DNA of 64,000 nucleotides from an uncultured Eubacteriales bacterium (GCA_949288785.1 CASELQ010000012.1:1-64000); one strand, 5' to 3'; shown: positions 1-9,801, counted from the first letter of the stretch. Notes: generated by a model not told the origin, from the sequence alone. A program made the numbers and translations.

Positions 1-1368
1 ATAGACGGGGTGAATTACGATAACCTGTTCGTCGCATTGGACGACGTGTGGGAGAGCGCTCCTTACGGCGAAAGTACGCCCATAAAGGATAAGGTGTATT
101 CCGCTTTTACCGACTATTATTATCTTTCCGAAAAAGAGATCGGCAGGCACAGCTATTATATGCCGTGGATAGGCGGATGGTCGGGCTTGGTTTATAACTC
201 CAAAATGTTTGACACCTACGGGTGGACTGTTCCCGTTACTACCGACGAGATGTTCGAACTGTGTGAAAAAATCATTGCCGTTACCGCAAAATCAACCAAC
301 CCTAACTCTATGGGCGCGGATATAAAAATTTCTCCGTTCACATACAGCAGGGAAGATTCTTACTGGGGATCCGTGATGGAAGAATGGTGGATACAGTACG
401 AGGGGATAGAAAATTATTATCTCTTTGCTCAGGGCAAGAACGCGGAAGGCGAATATACTCCCGAAGTGGTTACGTCGCAGGGGATAGTGGAAGCCATGCG
501 CGTTATAGACAAGGTTTTGGGCACCTATTACGTGGATACTGACGGAAGCATAAAGGAGAGGACCAACGTATATACCGACAATACTTTGTCATTCCGTAAT
601 TATACTTCCATTCAGTCCACTTTCCTGTACGGCGAAAAGGCCCGAATAAACGAGTCGGGGGCTACCACTGCCGCAATGATGCCCAACGGGGACTGGCTGG
701 AAAACGAGATGAGGACCAACTTTGCAGATGAGATAAGTGCGGGGAACGTGGCGTTCAAGGCGATGAAAACGCCGGTAATAAGCGCAATTGCGGATAAAAC
801 CTCTTTTAAAGACGCCGAGAACAGAGACCAAATACTTCGCGACCTCATAAGGTGGATAGACGGCGGCAAGGTGGGTGAAAGACCCGAACTTGTGAACGAC
901 GAGGACGAAAAGATAGTAACCGCCGCGAGGAACGTGGCTACGCCGCAGCAGACGGCGGTAATGATAATACCTTCGTATTCTTCGTCGATAGACCTTGCCA
1001 AGGAATTCATAAAATTTATGTATTCTGACGAGGCGGCAAGGATATTCATATCGGCGACGCAGGGGATAGAGATACCGATCTATTGCGACTATACGGGGAT
1101 AACCCTCTCCGAGTTCCAGAAATCCAAGTTCGAGGTAACCGGCAGGGAAGACGTAGAATTGGTATTAAGCCGCAACAAATACCCCATGTCCTATCTTGCC
1201 TATCTGCCTACCTTCAACAACGTAAACGAATACGGTTCGGTTACCGCTAATCTTGCGGTTGCAAACCCGAACGACTATACGCCGGTGGAAGATATGCTTG
1301 CCTTAAACTATAAGACCGCCTCCACCAACTGGACGCAGAAACTCAAAGACGCGGGCATAATAGCGTAA
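1..1368 (+). CDS. Sugar ABC transporter substrate-binding protein, 5' partial
   Basis: C-terminal part of a type-1 extracellular solute-binding protein of a carbohydrate ABC importer. The reading frame is open to the left window edge, so the GTG at 10 is probably internal, and the signal peptide and lipobox lie upstream of the window. Visible are the hinge-region pattern around residues 50-60 ('GGWSGLVYNSKMF') typical of these proteins, and a late 'EFIKFMYSDEAARIF' helix seen in sugar-binding family members. It is followed after 27 nt by secreted glycan-active proteins, which fits capture of sugars released outside the cell. The sugar specificity cannot be read. No permease or ATPase genes are in the window. 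Confidence 0.8.
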   Translation: MDGVNYDNLFVALDDVWESAPYGESTPIKDKVYSAFTDYYYLSEKEIGRHSYYMPWIGGWSGLVYNSKMFDTYGWTVPVTTDEMFELCEKIIAVTAKSTNPNSMGADIKISPFTYSREDSYWGSVMEEWWIQYEGIENYYLFAQGKNAEGEYTPEVVTSQGIVEAMRVIDKVLGTYYVDTDGSIKERTNVYTDNTLSFRNYTSIQSTFLYGEKARINESGATTAAMMPNGDWLENEMRTNFADEISAGNVAFKAMKTPVISAIADKTSFKDAENRDQILRDLIRWIDGGKVGERPELVNDEDEKIVTAARNVATPQQTAVMIIPSYSSSIDLAKEFIKFMYSDEAARIFISATQGIEIPIYCDYTGITLSEFQKSKFEVTGREDVELVLSRNKYPMSYLAYLPTFNNVNEYGSVTANLAVANPNDYTPVEDMLALNYKTASTNWTQKLKDAGIIA

Positions 1369-1395
1369 AAATAAAAAATCTCTGAAGGGGAAAAT

Positions 1396-3882
1396 ATGAA
1401 AAAAAGGATATTTTTAATAGTTTTATCATTCATTCTTGCACTGAGCTGCGCTTCCTGCAATAAAGAGGGCGAAGGCGGCGGAGAACCCTCCGTTACGCTT
1501 TGGACGCCTTACGCCACGCAGAAGATCATGCGGGACAGGTCGTATACGGTTACCGGTTCGCCGGTGCTGGAATACGAGATGGCTAAAAACGAGACCGAGG
1601 GCGCGCAGTTTATAATCACTCCGCAGAACGGCTATAAGGTAAAGAGCTTTACCGTAGAGGTATCCGACCTTACTAACGGGAGCGAAACCATCTCCAAAGA
1701 CAGCATAAGCGTGTATCTTGAAAAGTACGTCATGATAACCGAGCAGCTTAACAATAACGACGCCTACGGCGTGGGCTACATGCCCGACCCGCTGCTCCCC
1801 TTTGACAAGGCGATAGAGTATAAGGAAAACACGGTGGCGGGGGTAAACCAGGGGGTATATATCACCGTAACAACCTCCAAGGACACCGCGGCGGGCACCT
1901 ATTCGGGCGACTGCAAGATAAACATAGACGGCAAGAACTACACCATACCCGTAAGGGTAGAGGTGTGGGACTTTGCCATAACCGACGAAGTGCATACGAG
2001 AAGTCTGTTCGATATCTGGGGACAGTATCTCATGAACTGCGAACTGGAAAATTCGCCCGAAATGTACGACCTGTATGAAGCGGCTCTCAACGAATACGGT
2101 TTGTCGGCGACTTCTCTTAACGCGCAGGGATCCACCATGGATGAAATAATCGATGACTTTATAGAAAAGGCGATCGAAGCGACCGAAAACCCCAAAGTAA
2201 CCGCTTACGACATACCCACCTCTTATTTTGAAGGTATTTCCGAGGAAGCGTGTGCAAACAGGGTAACGCTGTTCAAAGAAATGGCGAAAGCGAGCACGGA
2301 AGATTGCTGTCTTTTTGACAAAGTGATACTTTATTTCGGCACTATGATAGACGAACCGCAGTTCGACCCCGCAAGGGAGGCGCTGGTAAATCCCGTTATA
2401 GAGTCGATTGAACTTTCCAAGACGCAAACTATAGAGGAACTTGAAGAAGAGGGATTTTTCAACGGTCTGGACGCGGAATATGCAGAGCACTTAAAAGAGC
2501 GGATACGTAAAATACCCAACATACTGACCGGGCCTTACGAGGAAGATTATATAGACGGCGGGGCTACTTATTGTCCGTTGTTCGACGAGTTTTCTACCGA
2601 ACAGGACCGCGCAATATATGCCGATCAGAAGCAAAAGAACGGCGAACTGTGGTGGTATGGCTGTACGGGCCCGTGCTATCCCTGGCCGACTTATCATATA
2701 GACGACCACCTGCTCGGCGCGCGCGTGCTCAACTGGATGATGTACGATTACGATATAGACGGCAATCTCTATTGGTGTGTGAACGAAATAGACACGCACG
2801 CGAGCTCGATTTACGATGAAGTAAACCCCGAACACATGAACGGGGACGGCTATCTCTTTTATCCGGGCGTGAATTACGGGATTGAAGGCCCCATAGGCAG
2901 TATGCGCCTTCAGACCATAAGGGACGGCATAGAAGATTATGAATATATCTATCAGCTGGAATTGCTTACGCAAAGCCTGTCCGAGTATTACGATGAAGAA
3001 GTTTCCGCCAAGGCGATGATTTCTTCCATTCTCGATCAGATGTATTCCAACGTATATTACGTGCCGGATGACGGGAATTTTTATTCCGCGCGCAGCGAGA
3101 TAGCCACCGTGATATCAAGCTGTACTTCGGATGAAAAATTCGTGTCCAAGGGTGTGGAATATAACGGTGAAAATGCCACCGTAAGCTTCAATGCGAGCGG
3201 CGATTATTCGGTAAAAGTAAACGGAGAAAGCATAAACGGCGACAAGCAGGGAGAAGGGAGAACCTACTCTTACACCATGAAACTCGATAAAGACGAGAAC
3301 GTTTTCGAAATAGTTTTAAGCAAGGGCGGGAAAGAAACGACCTATACGGTGAACGCGGGAGGAAAGACCGTACTCGTTACAGACTTTTCGACGGAAGAAG
3401 ACGCGGCAGCCGTAACGGGCAACGGTGAAAACATAACGCTCGAAAGCGTTTCTGCCGCCGATTGGGCGGGAGGAGAAGCCGCGCTGAAAGCGATTATAAA
3501 CAGCGTGTTCGATCCCGAAGATCCGCTTGCGTCCTTAACATACAGACCCGAACTTACCATGATGACCGCGGACATAGGGCTTGACCTTAACAATCTCTCT
3601 TCCGTAAAGATACGTATCTATAACGGCGGAGACGCGGCTGTTCCCGTAAGCTTTATAATGAAGACGAATACGGGTATAGAAAACGAGATGCTCTCCATGA
3701 ACCTGCAGCCCGGCTGGAACACCCTCAACGTAGACGGCATAGCCGAAGAAAACTGGTCGGGTCTGAGTTCGGTAACGCGGATAATACTGAGATTAAATAA
3801 CACGGAAAACAACGACAATCAGGCGGCAATGCCTACGCAGACCGTTTATATTAGCCAGATTCTGGCGCAATATACAAAATGA
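1396..3882 (+). CDS. DUF4091 (GH123-like) surface lipoprotein
   Basis: Secreted lipoprotein of 828 residues with a hydrophobic signal and a lipidation Cys at 18 or 21. The middle carries the DUF4091 signature related to glycoside hydrolase family 123. A Trp/Tyr-rich stretch at about 410-455 ends in 'GNLYWCVN', and 'RDGIEDYEYIYQLE' lies near 508. Residues from about 590 look like an Ig-like or carbohydrate-binding tail. GH123 enzymes act on N-acetylgalactosaminides, but DUF4091 members are mostly uncharacterised, so the substrate is open. The ribosome site is GAAGGGG upstream of the ATG. The stop overlaps the next gene region (ATGA at 3879), so the two are translated from one message. Confidence 0.85.
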   Translation: MKKRIFLIVLSFILALSCASCNKEGEGGGEPSVTLWTPYATQKIMRDRSYTVTGSPVLEYEMAKNETEGAQFIITPQNGYKVKSFTVEVSDLTNGSETISKDSISVYLEKYVMITEQLNNNDAYGVGYMPDPLLPFDKAIEYKENTVAGVNQGVYITVTTSKDTAAGTYSGDCKINIDGKNYTIPVRVEVWDFAITDEVHTRSLFDIWGQYLMNCELENSPEMYDLYEAALNEYGLSATSLNAQGSTMDEIIDDFIEKAIEATENPKVTAYDIPTSYFEGISEEACANRVTLFKEMAKASTEDCCLFDKVILYFGTMIDEPQFDPAREALVNPVIESIELSKTQTIEELEEEGFFNGLDAEYAEHLKERIRKIPNILTGPYEEDYIDGGATYCPLFDEFSTEQDRAIYADQKQKNGELWWYGCTGPCYPWPTYHIDDHLLGARVLNWMMYDYDIDGNLYWCVNEIDTHASSIYDEVNPEHMNGDGYLFYPGVNYGIEGPIGSMRLQTIRDGIEDYEYIYQLELLTQSLSEYYDEEVSAKAMISSILDQMYSNVYYVPDDGNFYSARSEIATVISSCTSDEKFVSKGVEYNGENATVSFNASGDYSVKVNGESINGDKQGEGRTYSYTMKLDKDENVFEIVLSKGGKETTYTVNAGGKTVLVTDFSTEEDAAAVTGNGENITLESVSAADWAGGEAALKAIINSVFDPEDPLASLTYRPELTMMTADIGLDLNNLSSVKIRIYNGGDAAVPVSFIMKTNTGIENEMLSMNLQPGWNTLNVDGIAEENWSGLSSVTRIILRLNNTENNDNQAAMPTQTVYISQILAQYTK

Positions 3883-3893
3883 GGGGGATGAAA

Positions 3894-4811
3894 ATGAAAA
3901 AGTTTACGGTGTTATTATTGGCGGCAATTTGCTCGTTGTCGGTATTCTGGGCGGGCTGCGGCGACAAAAAGAACGACGAGGCTGACGCTCAGGCGGCGGC
4001 GACGTATGAATTGAAGAGCGGTTTTGCCAGTATAAAGGAATTGCAGTCCTTCGAGTATTCCAGAAATTTTTACAAGGCGTCGCTCAATACGGACAAGGAG
4101 TACGTAACCGAGGGCGAAACTTCGGCGCGGCTTTATATCAAGGGGAAGGAGTTCGACGTAGTTGAAATGAAAATATGGTCGGATACGCCCTACTTTGGCA
4201 GCAAAGATTTTTCCAAAGTTAATATGGTAACGCTTGACGTGTTCAATCCCGGTACGGAACCGCGCGCATTTACAATGTCTTTTTCGACCAGTTCCGAGGG
4301 ACTTAAACAGGCGTATCAGAAGTACACCGAAAAAGAGGTAACGGTGCAGCCCGGTTACAATCTCGTAACGTACAGCGTGGACAGGACAGTGGCGCTCGCC
4401 ATATGCGACATGAAATACGCCGAATATTTTTCTTTCTCGTTTTTATGCGACGCGAAAGAATATTCGCTGTACTTCGATAATCTCAGGGTGCACTACACCG
4501 AGGAGCAGGCGAGCACCGGCGAAAAAACGTTCGAGGATGACGAAATACTTCTCTTCAACGATTATCTGGACAGATTTTTTGTGAAGGCCGCCACTTATAT
4601 GTGCACGTCTTCCGTGCTGCCTTCGTTCAACATCGAGAGAGATCCGCGGCTCATAACCGAGGGCACGGGCTCTTTGAGGGTAGAGGCGCCGCAAAGTGAG
4701 GGCGACCCGGGGTGGGACGAAACTCCCTGTCTCGAAATAACGGGCGAACCCAGAGCGTTACGATTTTTCCACCTATTCCAAAATAGTGCTCAAATGGATG
4801 CCCGAGTATGA
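3894..4811 (+). CDS. Lipoprotein with carbohydrate-binding-like domains, N-terminal fragment (frameshifted)
   Basis: Lipoprotein with signal and lipobox 'FWAGC' (Cys22 from this start). It contains a beta-sandwich resembling family 11/laminin-type carbohydrate-binding folds, with a 'LYFDNLRVHY' strand near residue 195, and the beginning of a second copy. I prefer the ATG at 3894 because AGGGGG at 3882-3887 sits six bases upstream. The ATG at 3879 overlaps the previous stop and has no spaced ribosome site. From about 4745 the frame stops making sense, while the +1 frame continues the domain from 4741 as 'YDFSTYSKIVLKWMPEYDGG'. One extra base between about 4741 and 4760 explains this. It could be a real frameshift or an assembly error. 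Confidence 0.75.
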   Translation: MKKFTVLLLAAICSLSVFWAGCGDKKNDEADAQAAATYELKSGFASIKELQSFEYSRNFYKASLNTDKEYVTEGETSARLYIKGKEFDVVEMKIWSDTPYFGSKDFSKVNMVTLDVFNPGTEPRAFTMSFSTSSEGLKQAYQKYTEKEVTVQPGYNLVTYSVDRTVALAICDMKYAEYFSFSFLCDAKEYSLYFDNLRVHYTEEQASTGEKTFEDDEILLFNDYLDRFFVKAATYMCTSSVLPSFNIERDPRLITEGTGSLRVEAPQSEGDPGWDETPCLEITGEPRALRFFHLFQNSAQMDARV

Positions 4812-5094
4812 CGGCGGGCGTTTATCCGTAAGGCTCAGGAATGCCGATGGCGACACGGTGATGTTTACTCCGGTATGTGTAGACGCGGCAATCAAAAACG
4901 AGTGGCAGTCTTTGGAGATTGATTTAAACGACGCCAAAAACGGTTTTGAAAGCCAATGGATAATAGAGACTGCTCCCGGGCAGGATCCTTTCGTACCGGG
5001 TATCGACATAGAAAATATAGTCGCCATAGAGATTTTTTACGGGCATAAGCCGGGTAACGTCTTTTATCTTGACGATATAAGGCTGGTGAAATAA
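4786..5094 (+). pseudogene. C-terminal fragment of the same lipoprotein
   Basis: Continuation of the preceding lipoprotein in the +1 frame. Coding sense actually begins at about 4741, before the first available start. It completes a second carbohydrate-binding-like beta-sandwich, ending in 'FYLDDIRLVK', the same terminal strand motif as the first domain ('LYFDNLRVH'). No ribosome site precedes the internal start, so it is unlikely to be made separately. Restoring the frame would give a protein of roughly 400 residues. Confidence 0.75.
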
Positions 5095-5107
5095 TAAGGG
5101 AGAGAAT

Positions 5108-7138
5108 ATGAAAAAATTAAAGACGCTTAAAATATTATTGACGTTGGGGTTTGCGTTATTTACCGCTTTGGGGCTTGCCGCTTGCAGTAACGGCGACGGA
5201 AATAATACTCTTACTTTTGATGTGGAAGAAGAGATGGTCATAGGCTATTATGAGTACTGTGAAGTGCCTACCGTGGTGGCAAAGGATTCAAATAACAACC
5301 TTTACTTTCCCGTATGCACGGTAAAATCTCCGGACGGGAAGGAAGTAGCCGTAGAGGACGGAAAGATTTTCGTGCTGTACGAAGGGGACTACACCTTCGA
5401 GTACGCCCTGAACTATAACGGCGAAACGATAGTAAAGTCCACAAAGGCAACGGCAACGGATCTTACCGCGCCTGATTTTACAACGGTTTTGAGTGAATTT
5501 TCGGTGTTCAGCGGTTCGGTGGTCAATATTCCCGCCGTGGAATATGAGGATAATAAAGATTTGGCGGAAGATGTGGCGTTAGACGTAAAAGTTTCGTTTA
5601 ACGGGCAGGAAATAAATACAGAAGACAACGCTTTTTCCGCCGATAGTTACGGAGAGTATATAATAAGCTACACAATAACCGACAAGGCGGGTAACAGCAA
5701 CGAACTTACGACAAGCGTGTTTTCCCTTAAAAAGGAAGACGGAGAAATAGCGTATTTTTATGAGAACGGCAGTATAGGCCTTTGCTCGGTTTCCGGCAGA
5801 TGGAGTACCTTACTCGAATTTTCCGACGCCGCAGCCTATCCTTTGAGCGAGAACGGATCGGCGCTTAAAATTACCGAAGCGGGCGGAATAGGGTTGGCGA
5901 GCGCAATGCTTGGCGCTCCCGCCATAACGGATATTACGGGTTACGAATATCTTTATATAGACGTGTATAATCCGCAGCCCGAACCCGTTAAGTTCTGGAT
6001 AAACTATATTTACGACATACCGTATATTGAAATTGCGCCCCGTCAGTGGACGAGGGTGGTGGCTGAAAAGAACTCCGCCGGCAACAACTTCGATATGCTG
6101 AAATATTCGGGCAAAATAAGCGACGCGGGCGACGGCAGCAGCGATCTTTTCTATCCGGGAGACGTGGAAGGATTGCCCAATCCCACCGCCTCGGACCTCA
6201 CGCGCGTAGACGTCGGTATGAGTGAAGCGCTCAATAAATCTCTGTATTTAGGGCAGATGCGCGCGGTAACAGAGCTGCCCGAACTGCCGGACGGAATAGT
6301 TTATGCAACCGCGCCCAAGGCGACCTTGCTTATAGACGGAGCCGTGAAACTTAATTCAGTGCATAAAGTGGCATATGAAAAACAGGATCTTGACGGTGCG
6401 ACCCTTACTATAACCGTGAGCGTGAACGGCGGCGCGCCTTACGCCGTAACGGAAAACGAAGACTTCACTTTCGCCGCGGAAGGAGAATACGTGTTTACCG
6501 CAACCGCGGCAACGGGCGGCGAAACTATATTCGAGAGCGTTGCAACCGTATACTGCGTGAACACGGCAGACGAAATAGTAAGCTTTACAAATCCGAACGT
6601 TGTAAGTCTTAACGGCCTGGAACCCTATGCCAGCTACAGCGTTTATACCTATACGGATACTTTCGGGTACGGTTCTGACAACGTAACGAGAGTAAACGGA
6701 GACGTAAACGCCTTGTCGGGCATATGTGTCCACAATCCGTCAATAAAAGATGTTTCCGGTTATAAATATCTGTATGTAGACGTATATGCCGAACAGTGCG
6801 ACATAGACTTTACCGTGAACTATCAGTACGGTTCGCCTTATGTAAGCGTGGCGCAGGGCAGCGGCTGGAAACGCATAGTGCTGGAAAACGACGGCAACGG
6901 CGACTTTATAATGCTCAATAAAGACGGTAACGTAGGCGGCGGAGATACGAGTAAAGTGTTCAACGGTTATGTGGGCGATTATGTAACAAATCTTGCCATC
7001 ACCGATATAACGGACGTGAAACTTACCGCGGTAACGGACGCGGGCTGGAGATGTTTCCTTATAGGCGCGTTTGCCGGCTGTAACGAACTGCCCGAACTTC
7101 CCGCAAACGTAACTTACGCAAATTATACGGCAAACTGA
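5108..7138 (+). CDS. Modular surface lipoprotein with Ig-like and CBM-like repeats
   Basis: Lipoprotein of 676 residues with signal peptide, lipobox 'LAAC' (Cys26) and an AGGGAGAG ribosome site. Order: an N-terminal beta domain (about 35-110), a bacterial Ig-like domain (about 115-205), a beta-sandwich module (about 215-395) ending in 'ELPELPDGIVYATAPK', a second Ig-like domain (about 405-480) and a second sandwich module to the end. Each sandwich module carries 'GYEYLYIDVYNPQ'- or 'GYKYLYVDVYAEQ'-type strands, as in carbohydrate-binding folds. There is no catalytic motif. The last module is nearly identical to that of the protein encoded at 7323. Likely role: glycan binding at the surface. 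The fold is inferred from pattern only. Confidence 0.75.
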   Translation: MKKLKTLKILLTLGFALFTALGLAACSNGDGNNTLTFDVEEEMVIGYYEYCEVPTVVAKDSNNNLYFPVCTVKSPDGKEVAVEDGKIFVLYEGDYTFEYALNYNGETIVKSTKATATDLTAPDFTTVLSEFSVFSGSVVNIPAVEYEDNKDLAEDVALDVKVSFNGQEINTEDNAFSADSYGEYIISYTITDKAGNSNELTTSVFSLKKEDGEIAYFYENGSIGLCSVSGRWSTLLEFSDAAAYPLSENGSALKITEAGGIGLASAMLGAPAITDITGYEYLYIDVYNPQPEPVKFWINYIYDIPYIEIAPRQWTRVVAEKNSAGNNFDMLKYSGKISDAGDGSSDLFYPGDVEGLPNPTASDLTRVDVGMSEALNKSLYLGQMRAVTELPELPDGIVYATAPKATLLIDGAVKLNSVHKVAYEKQDLDGATLTITVSVNGGAPYAVTENEDFTFAAEGEYVFTATAATGGETIFESVATVYCVNTADEIVSFTNPNVVSLNGLEPYASYSVYTYTDTFGYGSDNVTRVNGDVNALSGICVHNPSIKDVSGYKYLYVDVYAEQCDIDFTVNYQYGSPYVSVAQGSGWKRIVLENDGNGDFIMLNKDGNVGGGDTSKVFNGYVGDYVTNLAITDITDVKLTAVTDAGWRCFLIGAFAGCNELPELPANVTYANYTAN

Positions 7139-7186
7139 TTTAAAATAAAACCGTGTTAAACGGTTAATAAAAAAGGAGGAAAAATC

Positions 7187-7321
7187 ATGGAAAAAAGGGC
7201 TTATGTTCCGTGTCTTATGGAAGTGGTCGAACTTTCCGGCTCGGCTATACTTTCAAGCGGCGGAACGGTTGTAAGCGGAGACGGGGTCAAGTGGCCCGAA
7301 GATTGGAGCGAGGTGAACTGA
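7187..7321 (+). CDS. 44-residue small peptide, leader-like, unknown function
   Basis: Small ORF with an excellent ribosome site (AAAAAGGAGGA, about nine bases before the ATG) and a stop that abuts the next start (TGA 7319-7321, ATG 7323). The peptide starts 'MEKRAYVPCLMEVVELSG', continues with a Ser/Gly-rich 'SAILSSGGTVVSGDG' and ends acidic ('WPEDWSEVN'). Similar short peptides with a Tyr-Pro/Val-Glu-Leu N-terminus and a Gly/Ser-rich acidic tail occur in gut Firmicutes and Bacteroidetes, and their function is unclear to me. It has no membrane segment. It lies between two secreted modular proteins. It could be a ribosomal-peptide precursor, a secreted small protein or a translational coupler. 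Confidence 0.7.
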   Translation: MEKRAYVPCLMEVVELSGSAILSSGGTVVSGDGVKWPEDWSEVN

Positions 7322-7322
7322 A

Positions 7323-9740
7323 ATGACTAAGAGAAATTCCGTTATAAAATTACTGGTTATTTTGTTTGCCGTTTGTCTGCTCGGGTTCTGCCTGGCAACC
7401 TTTCAGAACGGCAGGTCCGTAAAGGCGGCAAACACCGAAGATTTTTCGATGCTGGGCGCAAGCCTGCGCTATACCGCCGAAACCACGGAAGAAGACGACG
7501 GGCTGGGTTTGCGGTTTGAAATGAAAGCTTCGGAGAGTTTTCTCAGCGGGGCGGAAGAAACGGGCTTTGTTATAGTACCTTCGAAGTTGATTGAAGAAGG
7601 CGAGCCGCTTACAGTGAATACCGCGCGGGCGATAATAAACCCCAAGTCGGCGGAGGATTGGGCTGCCGCAGAGGGTGAGGAAGGCTATAAAAGAGCTTCC
7701 GTTTACGTTTACGGTATCCCCGAAATGGATAAGGATACCGAACTTACCGCCGTGGGATACGCGTTAAAAGACGGCGAGTATCAGTACACCGATACCGTAA
7801 AGAGGAGCATGAAATATATTGCCGTTGCCGCTTCGTGCGACAGCGCGCAAACCGCGGAAGTGCGCGCCGCCGTGGAAAAATATACGGACAAAGGCAACGT
7901 GGCGTATCTCGGAGATGAGCTATTTGATCTTACGGGTAATGCATTAGGTTACTCCACATGGGCGGGAAATTCTGTGGCAAGCGACGAGATATTCGGAGTA
8001 ACGAAAAACGTTATGCAGACCAATATTACCGCCAACGTAAACGGATGGTGGGTTACACAGACCTTTAATTCCCCCGCGGTAAAAGATATTTCGGACTATA
8101 AATATTTTTCGTTTATGATACGGGCGGCGGAAGACGACCTTATCACGGTATCCGTAAATGATACGGCGAGTTTTAAAATAGGCACAACGTGGCAGAGGAT
8201 AGTATTTACCAATACGGACGGGGTTTTTGCGTCCTCATACGGCAATTTATTCGGCGCTTCCGGCGCTTCCGCAACCAATCTGGACGGTTTGCGTATGGTG
8301 TATAGCGGTAACATAACCAAGAACGAAAACGGCATGTCGCAGGTTTATCTTGCAGATATGTACGTATCGAACGAACTGCCGCAGATAGAAGGCGCTTTGC
8401 CCGAATATGTTATGTCGGGCGCGGAAGAGCAGATTAACTTTACGGCAAAAGAGGCGGAAGGCGCAGTCGTTTCGGTCAAGGTTTCGGTAAACGGTCAGCC
8501 CGCGACAGACGTCGTTAACGGTTCTCAGTACACTTTCGGCGAGGCGGGAGAACATGTTTTCACGGTTTCGCTTTCAGACGGCGGTAAGTTGATTTATTCG
8601 GAAACGGTAACCGTATATTGTGTAAACAGCACGGGGAACGAACTTTTATATTCCGGAAACAAATTCGGAATTGCCATAAATTCTTTGGAAGGCTGGCAGC
8701 AGGGCGGCGTCTCGTTTGACGAAAGCCTTACCGCCCCAGGAGCGTCGGAGGCGGGTGTATTGAAAGTAACCAATACGCAGGAAGGCGCGGCAACCGCGTT
8801 TCTGGCTAAAAATCCTTCTGTACAAGACGTAACGCAGTATAAATACGTTTACTTTGACGTGTATAATCCCCAGGCAAGGGATATTGATTTCACCGTGGAA
8901 TGGGTTTATAACTACCCGGTTGCCAAATTGTATGCAAACAGTTGGACGAGGATAATACTTTTCGTAAGCGGCGGCCAGGTCTATATGCCCGGCGCATATA
9001 CCGATCAGAACGGCGGGAACACCATCGTTACGGGTATAACGGGCGGTAGTTTTACCGATGTCGAATTTGCCGCAATCGGCTTGGAAATGAACGAGTATTT
9101 CTGTATAGGCAACGTGTATGTTTCCAATGAGAAACCTGCCGTGCCGGAAGGGGTAAAAGGTTTTGACGGCAATGACAGTATAGCGTTTTTTACCGCAAAT
9201 GAAGTTGTCGCTATGAACGGTCTTGTCGCCCAATCGGGCAGCGGAGTTTCTGCCCCGTACGGCGATACTTACGAATACGGCTCGTCCGGCGTAACGCTGA
9301 TTCAAGGAGGCGACTATTCTTTGGCGGGCGTAAAGATAAACAACCCGTATACAAAGGACGTTTCCGGCTATAAATACCTCTATATAGACGTATACGCCCA
9401 TCAATGCGATGTGAATTTCACCGTTAACTACCAGTACGGCTCGCCTTATGTAACCGTGGAGCAGGGAGCGTGGAAGCGCATAGTGCTGGAAAACGATGAA
9501 AGCGGCGACTTTATAATGCTCAATAAGGACGGCAATATCAACGGAGGCGACTCGAGCAAGGTGTTTAACGGCGTTTGGACCGGCGGCACGGATTTTGCGA
9601 TAACCGATATAACCGGAATAACGCTTGTGGCGCAAACGCCATCAATATGGCAACATTGCATAATTGGCGCGTTTGCTGGCTGTAACGAACTGCCCGAACT
9701 TCCCGCAAACGTAACTTACGCAAACTATACTGCAGAATAA
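7323..9740 (+). CDS. Secreted modular protein with three CBM-like modules
   Basis: Secreted protein of 805 residues with signal peptide, probable cleavage after 'SVKA' near residue 35, and no lipobox. The N-terminal domain (about 40-195, 'GASLRYTAE...GLGLRFEMKAS') is a type repeated in secreted proteins of uncultured Clostridia, of unknown role to me. Then follow a sandwich module (about 200-355), an Ig-like domain (about 360-440), a second module (about 445-605) and a third (about 615-805). The last module ends 'ELPELPANVTYANYTAE', almost the same at DNA level as the end of the 5108 gene, which points to recent duplication or gene conversion. There is no sortase motif or catalytic pair. Likely glycan binding. 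Confidence 0.7.
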   Translation: MTKRNSVIKLLVILFAVCLLGFCLATFQNGRSVKAANTEDFSMLGASLRYTAETTEEDDGLGLRFEMKASESFLSGAEETGFVIVPSKLIEEGEPLTVNTARAIINPKSAEDWAAAEGEEGYKRASVYVYGIPEMDKDTELTAVGYALKDGEYQYTDTVKRSMKYIAVAASCDSAQTAEVRAAVEKYTDKGNVAYLGDELFDLTGNALGYSTWAGNSVASDEIFGVTKNVMQTNITANVNGWWVTQTFNSPAVKDISDYKYFSFMIRAAEDDLITVSVNDTASFKIGTTWQRIVFTNTDGVFASSYGNLFGASGASATNLDGLRMVYSGNITKNENGMSQVYLADMYVSNELPQIEGALPEYVMSGAEEQINFTAKEAEGAVVSVKVSVNGQPATDVVNGSQYTFGEAGEHVFTVSLSDGGKLIYSETVTVYCVNSTGNELLYSGNKFGIAINSLEGWQQGGVSFDESLTAPGASEAGVLKVTNTQEGAATAFLAKNPSVQDVTQYKYVYFDVYNPQARDIDFTVEWVYNYPVAKLYANSWTRIILFVSGGQVYMPGAYTDQNGGNTIVTGITGGSFTDVEFAAIGLEMNEYFCIGNVYVSNEKPAVPEGVKGFDGNDSIAFFTANEVVAMNGLVAQSGSGVSAPYGDTYEYGSSGVTLIQGGDYSLAGVKINNPYTKDVSGYKYLYIDVYAHQCDVNFTVNYQYGSPYVTVEQGAWKRIVLENDESGDFIMLNKDGNINGGDSSKVFNGVWTGGTDFAITDITGITLVAQTPSIWQHCIIGAFAGCNELPELPANVTYANYTAE

Positions 9741-9755
9741 ACAGGAACGGGCTGT

Positions 9756-9781
9756 CGGCGGGGAGATGGTTCTCCCCGCCG
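9756..9781 (+). other. Perfect 10-bp hairpin without U-tract
   Basis: CGGCGGGGAG and its exact complement flank a six-base loop, directly after the modular protein gene. No run of T follows, so it is not a standard intrinsic terminator. It could protect the upstream 3' end or reduce read-through into the GH20 gene. Confidence 0.5.
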
Positions 9782-9801
9782 AAATATTAAAGGTAATAAT
9801 T

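Noticed and set aside
1426-2490. Long open frame on the minus strand opposite the DUF4091 gene
   Set aside because: Composition is Arg/Tyr/Val-rich nonsense typical of antisense frames, it has no ribosome site and it is fully covered by a well-supported plus-strand gene. The same applies to 8646-9635 (-), 29663-30874 (-) and 36141-36833 (-).
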